10,429 bases of DNA from NCBI GenBank assembly GCA_013816725.1, contig JACDEA010000044.1:1-10429 (forward strand), in the 5' to 3' direction. The first letter of the stretch is position 1. Every line of letters begins with the position of its first letter. Of the stretch, positions 1-6,768 are shown one piece after another. The notes beneath the pieces are model-generated. The model was not told the DNA's origin and searched no databases. It worked only from the letters and a program-made list of their open reading frames with translations. This DNA comes from Actinomycetota bacterium (GTDB lineage: Bacteria > Actinomycetota > Acidimicrobiia > Acidimicrobiales > JACDEA01). A program made the translations under genes and the position numbers.

Positions 1-154
1 CACCGAGGTCGGTCAGACCCTTCCACAGGTCGTCGGTGAACCCGCGCTCGTCGTCGAGCATCGATCGCACATAGGCCGACGGAGCGCGGTCGGCGAGGAA
101 CGTGCGCACTGCGCCTCGAAGCGCTTCCTGCTCGGCACTGAAGGTGAAATCCAT
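1..154 (-). CDS. Acyl-CoA dehydrogenase, N-terminal fragment (cut by window edge)
   Basis: Read from an ATG at 154 down to the window edge, this frame is open for 51 codons. The protein begins MDFTFSAEQEALRGAVRTFL and continues to a DDLWKGLTDLG segment. This is the usual start of the acyl-CoA dehydrogenase alpha-helical N-terminal domain: an F-(S/T)-xEQ-x-x-L-(R) helix, then an 'LW..L..LG' helix that precedes the substrate-cavity loop. The family oxidises acyl-CoA thioesters at C2-C3 using FAD. The rest, including the flavin loop and catalytic base, lies outside the window, so chain-length or ring specificity cannot be judged. It is divergent from the complete dehydrogenase at 182, whose protein also starts MDF. 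Some actinobacterial dehydrogenases for steroid side chains work as two-gene heterotetramers, so these two may be partners, but that is inference. No strong ribosome binding site is seen; the message may be nearly leaderless. Confidence 0.85.
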   Translation of the reverse strand, partial: MDFTFSAEQEALRGAVRTFLADRAPSAYVRSMLDDERGFTDDLWKGLTDLG

Positions 155-181
155 GACGGGGCGGAGATTACGCTCCGCCCG
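155..181. promoter_or_regulatory. Bidirectional promoter/operator candidate between two acyl-CoA dehydrogenase genes
   Basis: The 27-bp gap contains a perfect 8-bp inverted repeat: GGGCGGAG at 159-166 and CTCCGCCC at 173-180, around the loop ATTACG. Two TANNNT-type -10 hexamers overlap inside it. TAATCT on the minus strand (170-165) would start RNA about four bases before the ATG at 154. TACGCT on the plus strand (169-174) would start RNA about one base before the ATG at 182. No clear -35 box is seen on either side. A repressor binding the arms would cover both -10 elements. No T-tract follows, so a terminator is less likely. The arms are seen directly; the promoter and operator roles are inferred. 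Confidence 0.4.
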
Positions 182-1390
182 ATGGACTTCGCCTACCTCC
201 CCGAGGACGACGCGTTCCGGGCCGAACTGCGAGGCTGGCTGGACGAGAACCTGCCGAAGTTCTTCGCCGAGTACGGCGACGACGGCACCGCCGACGCCGG
301 GGGCGTCGGGATCATGGGCGCCATGGATCGGCGCAAGGCGTGGCAGCGCCGACTCAACGAGGGCCGGTGGGCGGCCATCACCTGGCCGACGGAGTGGGGC
401 GGCCGCGACGCCACCGTCATGCAGAGCGTGATCTACAGCGAGGAGATGGCCCGGGCCAAGACGCCGGGCATCTTCAACGCCAACGGCATCTGGCAGATCG
501 GGCCGATGATCATCCGCTGGGGGACCGACGAGCAGAAGGAGAAGTGGGTCTCTGGGATCCTGTCGGCCGAGCAGCACTGGTGTCAGGGCTTCAGCGAGCC
601 CGAAGCGGGCAGCGACTTGGCGAACCTGCGCACCTCGGCCATCGAGGACGACGGCGACTACGTCCTCAACGGTCAGAAGATCTGGATCTCCACCGCGCAC
701 GTCGCCGACTGGGGCTTGTTCCTCGTGCGCACCGACCCCGGCGCGATCGAGCGGGGCGCCAAGCACGAGGGCATCACGGCGTTGATCGTCGACATGCATA
801 CGCCGGGTATCGAGTGCCGTCCGATCAAGGACATCGCCGGCGACGAGATGTTCAACGAGGTCTTCTTCACCAACGCGCGGGTGCCGGTTGCCAACCGCCT
901 GGGCGACGAGGGCGCCGGGTGGCAGGTGGCGATGGGCACGCTGGGTCACGAGCGTGTCGGCACCGCCGGCTTGACGATCGGCATGAAGGCCGACCTCGAG
1001 GCGATGGTCAACGCGGCGCGCAGCGTGAATCCCGCCGCGCTCGACGACCCCGATCTGCGCGACCGGATTGCCCGCGCGTACACGCACATCGAATACACGC
1101 GGCTGCTCAACCACCGAGCCCTGTCGAAGATCCTCAAGGGCGAGCCGAACTGGCCGGAGGTACCGATCGCCAAGCTCCAGTGGAGCTACCTGGCCCAGAC
1201 ACTGGCTGAGCTCGCCCTGGACCTGCTCGGTCCTGCCGGCCTGTTCGCCAAAGGCGGGCCCGACGCCATCGACGGCGGCACCTGGAACCGGCTCTACGTC
1301 TTCCAGCGCTACACGTCGATCGGTGCCGGCACCACCGAGGTGCAGAAGAACGTCATCGCCGACCGCGCCATCGGCATGCCCCGCCGCTAA
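182..1390 (+). CDS. Acyl-CoA dehydrogenase (FAD-dependent), complete
   Basis: The 402-residue protein has the normal length for a single-subunit acyl-CoA dehydrogenase, which introduces an alpha-beta double bond into an acyl-CoA and passes electrons to electron-transfer flavoprotein. The N-terminal helical domain spans about residues 1-130. The flavin/substrate loop QGFSEPEAGSDLANLRTSA (135-153) and the beta domain run to about 235, followed by the C-terminal helical domain. Near the end, GAGTTEVQKNVIADRAIG (381-398) corresponds to the family's flavin-contact segment. Ala382 sits where medium-chain enzymes carry catalytic Glu (YEGT). Glu257 in LGHERVG matches the alternative helix-G position used by isovaleryl- and long-chain-type enzymes, so it is the likely base. 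The substrate is unknown; a branched or bulky acyl-CoA would fit. The start is ATG 182, with a GGAG 15 bases upstream as the only Shine-Dalgarno candidate. It ends tail-to-tail with the SRPBCC gene. Confidence 0.95.
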   Translation: MDFAYLPEDDAFRAELRGWLDENLPKFFAEYGDDGTADAGGVGIMGAMDRRKAWQRRLNEGRWAAITWPTEWGGRDATVMQSVIYSEEMARAKTPGIFNANGIWQIGPMIIRWGTDEQKEKWVSGILSAEQHWCQGFSEPEAGSDLANLRTSAIEDDGDYVLNGQKIWISTAHVADWGLFLVRTDPGAIERGAKHEGITALIVDMHTPGIECRPIKDIAGDEMFNEVFFTNARVPVANRLGDEGAGWQVAMGTLGHERVGTAGLTIGMKADLEAMVNAARSVNPAALDDPDLRDRIARAYTHIEYTRLLNHRALSKILKGEPNWPEVPIAKLQWSYLAQTLAELALDLLGPAGLFAKGGPDAIDGGTWNRLYVFQRYTSIGAGTTEVQKNVIADRAIGMPRR

Positions 1391-1406
1391 CCGGCTCTCA
1401 GCCGTT
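1389..1406. terminator. Weak hairpin between convergent genes
   Basis: Between the dehydrogenase stop (1390) and the SRPBCC stop (1419), CGGCT (1392-1396) pairs with AGCCG (1400-1404) around a CTC loop. If C1391 is bulged, the stem gains two A-T pairs (1389-1390 with 1405-1406). The stem is short and no real T-run follows, so it is at best a weak terminator. A separate odd palindrome, GAGTTC-A-GAACTC (1415-1427), overlaps the end of the SRPBCC gene. Confidence 0.2.
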
Positions 1407-1418
1407 CGATTCAGGAGT

Positions 1419-1880
1419 TCAGAACTCGGGGTGGGTGGTCAGCCAGTCGGATAGCGCGCGCATCGACGCTTCGTTCTGCTTGTTGATGAAGCGGTAGATC
1501 GGGCCCTCGAACCACTTGAACGGCGCTTTCGGAAGGTGGTACCGCTCCTCGAAGTGCAGCCGGGTCAGGTCGGGGGACACCGCCTGGAGGACGACTTTGC
1601 CCGTCTGGTCGTGGCCCGGTTGGCGGCCGATCATGCGGTACGTGTAGCCCTTCTCGGCGACGATGTCGGTGACCAGCTCGATCGCTGTGCCGGTGCGGCC
1701 GGCGGGCATCTTGTATGTGACGCGGCGCAGCAGGCCGTTGCCATCGGCGTCGCCCGCGTGCAGCACCTCGACCCGTACGACCATCGGCGCGTATTCGGTC
1801 CAGCGGTCGTAGTCCTGCATGAGCCGCCAGACGCGCGCCGCGCTATGGGGCATGTCGAGCGAGTACCGGTGCTCCCTCAC
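1419..1880 (-). CDS. SRPBCC (START/polyketide-cyclase-like) family protein
   Basis: The 153-residue soluble protein reads as a single SRPBCC (Bet v 1-like) ligand-binding domain. It starts with a strand, MREHRYSLDMP, then HSAARVWRLMQDYDRWTEYAP, the typical helix pair after strand 1 (V-W-x-L-xxDYxRWxEYxP). Alternating strands follow (VVRVEVLHAG, LLRRVTYKMPAG, AIELVTDIV, YTYRMIG), and a long C-terminal helix (about 127-148) ends in LSDWL. Such domains bind hydrophobic ligands or act as aromatase/cyclase-type enzymes; no specific ligand can be read here. The start is GTG 1880, supported by AGGA (1891-1888) seven bases upstream; an internal ATG ten codons in is a weaker choice. Its start is only two bases from the possible GTG 1883 start of the divergent hotdog-cyclase gene, so the two probably share a control region. 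It lies tail-to-tail with the dehydrogenase gene. Confidence 0.8.
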   Translation of the reverse strand: MREHRYSLDMPHSAARVWRLMQDYDRWTEYAPMVVRVEVLHAGDADGNGLLRRVTYKMPAGRTGTAIELVTDIVAEKGYTYRMIGRQPGHDQTGKVVLQAVSPDLTRLHFEERYHLPKAPFKWFEGPIYRFINKQNEASMRALSDWLTTHPEF

Positions 1881-1882
1881 AC

Positions 1883-3394
1883 GTGCATCCTGACCGATCG
1901 GCCTACGGTTGTCCCGTGCTCGACGACGTCGTGCGGGGAACGTGCCCCGACCCGAGCCTGCTGTCGCTCTCGGGCATCGACCAACTGCGCGCGTTCATGC
2001 GCCACCAGGTCCCTGACACTCCAGTGTTCCGCCTCCTCGGCTGCCTGGTCACGCAGGCCAGTTCCGGCAATACGGTGCTCATGCAACCGATCAGCCCGTG
2101 GCTCGACGTGAACCACGGGTTCATCGAACTGACCCCAACGGCGGAGAACAGCCTCTATTGCACCGCCCTGACGGCCGCGCCGCCCGGAGTGCACGTCCGA
2201 CCCGTCAACGTGGGCCTCCGGTATCTACGCCCGTGCACGGTCGACGACGAGACCCTCGTCGCGCGCGGCCGCGTCCTCCATTCGGGTTCGAGCTTCACGA
2301 CCGTGGACATCCTCATCGAGGACGCCATGGGCCGGGCCGTCGCTCACGCCTCAGGCTCCGCGGTGTTCGCGCCGGTCGATCCACCTCCGCCCCCGTTATC
2401 CAGGACGCTCGAGGTGATGACGCAGCCGGCGTACGCCACCCCCGATCCTCCCCGGCGGCCACTGTCGGCGACGGCGGCCGCCAACCTCCCGGCGGGAGAC
2501 GATCCAGAAGTAGTTCCGCCGATGGGCGAACTGATCGGCGTCGACCTCCTCGAGAACGACGGCCGGCGCAGCCGGCTCGAGCTGCCGGCATCGCTGTGGT
2601 TCACGCGTATGGATCCGACGGTCAGCGCCGGGATCATCGGCGCCGCCGGGAACGTCGCCGTGAACTCGGCCATAGCGTCGGTCCGGGAAGGCGACGAGCG
2701 CTTGGTCGTCCTCAGCAGCTCGATGAGCTTCCTGGCGACGGTGCCGCCCGACGGCCGCCCGATGGTCGCCACCGGCAAGGTGCGCCACCGGGCCGAGGAC
2801 CTCCTCGTGGCGGAGTCCGAGGTGGCCGATGCCGATGGGCGAACGGTGGCGTTGTCGCAAGGGATCGCCATGCTGCGCCCGGGCAACCCCCGGCCCGGCG
2901 CGGCGCGCCGGGTCGAGCGCGTCCTGCTGACGGTGTTGTTCAGCGATGTCGTCGGCTCCACTGAACGGGCCCGGCAGCTCGGCGATGACAAGTGGAACGA
3001 GCTTCTCGCCGAGCACCACGCTCTCATCCGGCGGAAGCTCGCCCAGTTCAAGGGCCGCGAGGTCAAGACCACGGGCGACGGGTTTCTGTGCACGTTCGAG
3101 TCACCGACCCGTGCCGTCGAGTGCGCGCAGGCCATCCGTGACGGTGTGCGACGGCTCGGCCTCGAGCTCTACGTCGGCATTCACACCGGCGAGTGCGAGG
3201 TGGGCGGCGGCGACATTGCCGGCCTGGCGGTGCACGTCGCGTCGCGGCTGGAAGCGACGGCCGGACCCGGGGAGATCCTCGTGTCGTCGACCGTACGCGA
3301 TCTCATCGCTGGTTCGGGCGCGACGCTCGTGGACCGCGGCGCCCACGAGCTGAAGGGCCTCGACGGCGCCTGGCTGCTCTTCGCGGTCGAGTAG
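1883..3394 (+). CDS. Tandem hotdog (thioesterase-like) domains fused to a class III adenylate/guanylate cyclase
   Basis: This is a 503-residue three-domain protein. Residues about 45-165 read as a PaaI-like hotdog domain (HGFIELTP near 78, RPVNVGLRYLRPC 106-118, then LVARGRVLHSGSSFTTVDI). A proline-rich linker (165-193) leads to a second hotdog domain at about 205-333 (VSAGIIGAAGNVAV, SSSMSFLATVP, GRTVALSQGIAML). Residues 346-503 form a class III cyclase domain. Its metal Asp355 (FSDVVGST) and Asp399 (TTGDG), purine-specifying Lys395 and Asp444, and Arg455 are all present. The transition-state Asn position holds His451, as I recall for a common actinobacterial cyclase subfamily. ATP to cAMP is the likely reaction. 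There is no membrane segment or signal peptide. The hotdog domains may sense acyl-CoA rather than hydrolyse it (inference). GTG 1916 is an alternative start (492 residues), preceded by TACGGT at a leaderless -10 spacing. The stop overlaps the next start. Confidence 0.88.
   Translation: MHPDRSAYGCPVLDDVVRGTCPDPSLLSLSGIDQLRAFMRHQVPDTPVFRLLGCLVTQASSGNTVLMQPISPWLDVNHGFIELTPTAENSLYCTALTAAPPGVHVRPVNVGLRYLRPCTVDDETLVARGRVLHSGSSFTTVDILIEDAMGRAVAHASGSAVFAPVDPPPPPLSRTLEVMTQPAYATPDPPRRPLSATAAANLPAGDDPEVVPPMGELIGVDLLENDGRRSRLELPASLWFTRMDPTVSAGIIGAAGNVAVNSAIASVREGDERLVVLSSSMSFLATVPPDGRPMVATGKVRHRAEDLLVAESEVADADGRTVALSQGIAMLRPGNPRPGAARRVERVLLTVLFSDVVGSTERARQLGDDKWNELLAEHHALIRRKLAQFKGREVKTTGDGFLCTFESPTRAVECAQAIRDGVRRLGLELYVGIHTGECEVGGGDIAGLAVHVASRLEATAGPGEILVSSTVRDLIAGSGATLVDRGAHELKGLDGAWLLFAVE
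1904..1909 (+). promoter_or_regulatory. Possible -10 element for a leaderless hotdog-cyclase transcript
   Basis: TACGGT fits the actinobacterial TANNNT -10 pattern and ends seven bases before GTG 1916, the spacing expected if transcription began at that GTG. No -35 box is evident, and no good Shine-Dalgarno sequence precedes either GTG 1883 or GTG 1916. An 8-bp palindrome, CCGATCGG (1894-1901), lies just upstream and could be a regulator half-site or chance. This is inference from spacing only. Confidence 0.25.
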
Positions 3395-6300
3395 TGGAGC
3401 CGGTGACCGTTCCCCGCGGCGTCGTCACGCTCTTGCTCGCCGACATCGAGGGCTCGACCAAGCTGTGGGAGAGCCGTCGCGACGCCATGGCCGGCGCGAT
3501 CGCGCGGTTGGACGAGGTGGTGAACTCGACCGTCGCCGCGCACGGCGGTGTCCGCCCGGTCGAGCAGGGCGAGGGCGACAGCTTCGTCGCCGCGTTCGTC
3601 CATGCCACCGACGCCATCGCTTGCGCGCTGAGCCTCCAATTCGAGTTCGCCCGCGAGGGCCACGCATGGCCCTTCCGGGTGCGCATGGCCCTCCACGCCG
3701 GCGAGGTGCAACTCCGGGACGCCGGCAACTACGTCGGCGCGACCATCGCCCGCTGCGCCCGGATCCGCTCCCTCGCGCACGGGGGCCAGACCCTGACCTC
3801 GCAGTCGGTGGTCGAGTTGGCCGCCGACCAATTGCCGGCCGGCGCGTCGCTCGAGGATCTCGGCTCTCACCATCTTCGCGACCTGTCGCGTCCGGAGCGA
3901 GTCTTCGAGTTGCGCCACCCGGAGCTGCCGCCGACGGTGGCGCCGCTGAGCTCGCTCGACGAGGTCGCCAACAACCTTCCCGTCGAGCTCACGTCGTTCG
4001 TCGGGCGCGAGGCCGAGATCGACGCGGTGTCGACACTGGTCCGCTCGGAGCGGATGGTCACCCTGCTGGGCACCGGCGGGTGCGGCAAGACTCGACTGTC
4101 CCTCCAGGTCGCCGCCCGGGTTCTGGAGCACTTTTCCGACGGCGTGTGGTTCGTCGAGTTGGCGCCGACGGAAAGCGACCTCGTCCCTCAAGCGGTCGCC
4201 GACGCCCTCGGCGTTCGGCCGCAACCGGCCGAGTCCGTCGTCGGCGCGGTCATCGCCGCGATCGGGACGCGGTGCGTGCTCGTCGTTCTCGACAACTGCG
4301 AGCACGTGATCGCGGCGGCGGCCGCCATGGCCGAGTCGGTGTTGAAGCAGTGCCGTGGTCTGACCGTGCTGGCCACGAGCCGGGAGCCCCTTGGGGTTCC
4401 CGGCGAGCTCACCTACTCGGTGCCCAGCCTGACCGTTCCGGGTCAAGACCGCGCCGTCGAGGCGTCGGAGGCTGTGCAGCTGTTTGCCGACCGGGCCGCG
4501 CTGGCCCGCCACGATTTCGCGCTGACCGCCGACAACGTCGACGCCGTCGCCGAGATCTGCCGCCGCGTCGACGGCATGCCGTTGGCGATCGAGCTGGCGG
4601 CGGCGCGTGTGCGCGCCATGACACCGGAGCAGATCCGCGTCGGCCTGGCCGACCGCTTCCGGATGCTCAAAGGCGGCGCCCGCACGCTGACGCCCAGACA
4701 GCAGACGCTACGGGCGTCGGTCGATTGGAGCTACGACTTGCTGGGTGAGGCCGAGCGGCTGGCCCTGCAGCGGCTCGCCGTCTTCGCCGGCGGCTTCGAA
4801 CTCGACGGCGCCGAAGCCGTGCTCGGAGGTACCGACGTCGAGCGGGCCGGCCACGACGTCGTCGACGTCGTGACCTCGCTGGTCGACAAGTCGCTGGTCG
4901 TCTTCGACGACGACGGGCGGTACCGGCTGCTCGAGACGATCCGCCAGTACGGACACGAGCGCCTCGTCGCCGCCGAAGCGGCGGCCGACGCGTCGGCCCG
5001 GCTGCGCGGCTTCTGCTTGCACTTGCTCCGGGGCGCGGCGGCGGCCGAGGAGAGCCCCGAGCAGAGGGCGTGGCAGGCGCGCATCCGCCGCGAGTTCGAC
5101 AACATTCGCGCCGCGCTTTACTCCGCCAAGGACGCCGGCGACGGCGCCGCCCTGCTCGAGCTGACGTGTCTGACCGGCAACGCGTGGACGCTGAGCGGAC
5201 AATCCGCCGAGCACCGAAGCTGGCTTCAGCAGGCGCTGCAGATCGCGCCGCCCGAGTCCGTGTGGCACCCGAGCGCGTTGTACCAGCTGGGCGTGACCGA
5301 CAGTTTCGTCGGGGATCTGGACGCCGCCGTCGACCACATCGGCGCGTCCATTCCTTTGTATCGAGCGGGCGGTGACGACCGGGGCGCGGTGTGGGCCTGG
5401 GCGGAATACGCGTGGAACCTCACGCTGCGCCAGGGTCTCGAGACCGGGCTTCCCGTGTACGAGGAGGGCACGGCGCTGGCTCGGGCCAGTGGTGAGATGG
5501 GTGCGCTGCTCTCATTCGACTACGGCCTGGCGACCTGCCTCGCCTACAGCGGGCACTTCGACCAGGCCGTCGCGCTGGCCGAGGCGGCGCTGGAGCGCCC
5601 GGTGACCGTCGAGCACTTCCACCGCTGGCTCGCGATCACCCTGGGCTGGATGTACGCCGAGCTCGGCCGCGTCGACGAGGGCAGGGCTCTCGCCCGGGCG
5701 ACGTACGAGGCCAGCCTGGCCGCCGGCGACACCATGACCGCGAACTTGGGCGGCTGGATGCTGGCGGTGGCGTCCACACTCGAGGGCGACGTGGCCGCCG
5801 CGGCTCCGCTGATCGCCGCCAGCCTGGACGCGGCCAGGGGCTACGGCACCCTCATGGAGGCATTGACCCGCGGTGCGATGGCCCGCACCGCGCTGGCCGC
5901 CGACGACGTCGAGGGCGCCCGAGCGGCCGCGTCGGTAGCGATCGAGCTGGGCCGGTCCGCCTCCGACGCGTGGGTGGCGATGTTCACGCTGACGCTTGGC
6001 GACGCGTTGCTCGCCGGCGGTGACCGGCGGGCGGCGACCGCCGCCTTCGCAGACGCAGCGCGGATGTCAACGGCCGGTGACTTCCCCGCCCACCTCGCCA
6101 GCGCCCGCGTCGGGCTGGCGCGCACCATGTCGGTCGATCACGACGCCGCCGACGGCGCTGCGGAGCTGATCCATCAGGCGTTGCCTGCGTTCCGGGCCAT
6201 CGAGCACCACGTGGGGCTCATCGACGGGCTGGAACTACTCGCCACGTTGCTGGTGCGCGACGGCCGCCCCGCCGACGCAGTGCGGCTGTGGTCGGCGGCC

Positions 6301-6696
6301 GAGACGGCCCGGTCGGCCGGCGGGTACCGACTCCGCTGGCCGTGGCGGGAGCGCGTCGACAGCGCCGCCAGGCAGGACGCGCGGCAGGTCTTGGGCGCCG
6401 ACGCGTTCGACGAGGCTCGCGACGCCGGTTCCGGTCTCACGCTCGAGGAGGCGTGCGACTACGCGGCCCGGGGGCGGGGTGAGCGCCGGCGTCCGACGAC
6501 GGGCTGGGCGTCGCTCTCGCCCACCGAGCAGAAGGTGGCCGACCTCGTCGCCGAAGGCCTCACGAACGTGCAGGTGGGCGAGCGGCTGTTCATATCCCGC
6601 CACACCGTGGACACGCATCTGCGACACATCTTCGCCAAGCTGGGCGTGGCCAACCGGGCGGAATTGGCGGGGATGAGCGCCCGCAGGATCACGTAG
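3394..6696 (+). CDS. Cyclase-homology/NB-ARC ATPase/TPR/LuxR-type transcriptional regulator
   Basis: The protein has 1100 residues, close to M. tuberculosis Rv0386-like regulators. Domains in order: a class III cyclase at about 7-175; an NB-ARC-type ATPase at about 200-450 with Walker A GTGGCGKT (226-233), Walker B VLVVLDNCEHV (295-305) and GMPLAIELAAAR (394-405); winged-helix and TPR-like helices at about 455-985; and a LuxR-type HTH at about 1038-1095 (LSPTEQKVADLVAEGLTN, then the recognition helix near SRHTVDTHLRHIF). In the cyclase site, metal residues Asp17 and Asp62 are kept. Gln58 and Asn112 replace the purine-specifying Lys/Asp pair, as known for Rv0386. Ala119 stands where the transition-state Asn is expected, with Arg123 kept, so activity may be weak or need a partner. 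It probably binds DNA as an ATP- and ligand-controlled switch. GTG 3394 overlaps the upstream TAG by one base (TAGTG), implying coupled translation; GTG 3403 is an alternative. The open frame continues upstream, but that part is a shadow of the previous gene. Confidence 0.92.
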   Translation: MEPVTVPRGVVTLLLADIEGSTKLWESRRDAMAGAIARLDEVVNSTVAAHGGVRPVEQGEGDSFVAAFVHATDAIACALSLQFEFAREGHAWPFRVRMALHAGEVQLRDAGNYVGATIARCARIRSLAHGGQTLTSQSVVELAADQLPAGASLEDLGSHHLRDLSRPERVFELRHPELPPTVAPLSSLDEVANNLPVELTSFVGREAEIDAVSTLVRSERMVTLLGTGGCGKTRLSLQVAARVLEHFSDGVWFVELAPTESDLVPQAVADALGVRPQPAESVVGAVIAAIGTRCVLVVLDNCEHVIAAAAAMAESVLKQCRGLTVLATSREPLGVPGELTYSVPSLTVPGQDRAVEASEAVQLFADRAALARHDFALTADNVDAVAEICRRVDGMPLAIELAAARVRAMTPEQIRVGLADRFRMLKGGARTLTPRQQTLRASVDWSYDLLGEAERLALQRLAVFAGGFELDGAEAVLGGTDVERAGHDVVDVVTSLVDKSLVVFDDDGRYRLLETIRQYGHERLVAAEAAADASARLRGFCLHLLRGAAAAEESPEQRAWQARIRREFDNIRAALYSAKDAGDGAALLELTCLTGNAWTLSGQSAEHRSWLQQALQIAPPESVWHPSALYQLGVTDSFVGDLDAAVDHIGASIPLYRAGGDDRGAVWAWAEYAWNLTLRQGLETGLPVYEEGTALARASGEMGALLSFDYGLATCLAYSGHFDQAVALAEAALERPVTVEHFHRWLAITLGWMYAELGRVDEGRALARATYEASLAAGDTMTANLGGWMLAVASTLEGDVAAAAPLIAASLDAARGYGTLMEALTRGAMARTALAADDVEGARAAASVAIELGRSASDAWVAMFTLTLGDALLAGGDRRAATAAFADAARMSTAGDFPAHLASARVGLARTMSVDHDAADGAAELIHQALPAFRAIEHHVGLIDGLELLATLLVRDGRPADAVRLWSAAETARSAGGYRLRWPWRERVDSAARQDARQVLGADAFDEARDAGSGLTLEEACDYAARGRGERRRPTTGWASLSPTEQKVADLVAEGLTNVQVGERLFISRHTVDTHLRHIFAKLGVANRAELAGMSARRIT

Positions 6697-6707
6697 ACGC
6701 GTGATGT

Positions 6708-6724
6708 TGCCGCTTGCTGCGGCG
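6708..6724 (+). terminator. Small hairpin after the LuxR regulator gene
   Basis: GCCGC (6709-6713) pairs perfectly with GCGGC (6719-6723) around a five-base loop, plus one possible U-G pair outside. It starts 12 bases after the regulator's stop codon. No T-run follows, so termination would be weak. The 72-bp gap (6697-6768) also holds the ribosome binding site of the next gene and no convincing promoter that I can identify, so read-through into the oxidase gene is possible. Confidence 0.2.
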
Positions 6725-6755
6725 CCCACGATTCAAGAAGTACATCGACGAGCGT

Positions 6756-6762
6756 AAAGGGG
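6756..6762 (+). promoter_or_regulatory. Ribosome binding site of the FAD oxidase gene
   Basis: AAAGGGG lies six bases upstream of ATG 6769. It is the clearest plus-strand Shine-Dalgarno sequence in the window. It favours ATG 6769 over the in-frame TTG at 6763, which would directly abut the purine run. Confidence 0.6.
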
Positions 6763-6768
6763 TTGGCC

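Noticed and set aside
155..181. Reading the inverted repeat as a transcription terminator
   Set aside because: It lies between two divergent starts with no T-run, so an operator or promoter element is more sensible.
1880..1885. CACGTG palindrome at the divergent SRPBCC/cyclase starts
   Set aside because: Six bases formed largely by the two start codons; too short to count as a regulatory site.
3193..3393. Upstream in-frame extension of the LuxR regulator (67 extra residues)
   Set aside because: It is arginine-rich, lies wholly within the cyclase domain of the previous gene in another frame, and homologs begin at the 'VTLLLADIEGST' block, so the start is near 3394.
3181..4512. 443-codon minus-strand open frame opposite the regulator gene
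   Set aside because: Low-complexity charged composition with no recognisable domain, mirroring codon bias of the true plus-strand gene.
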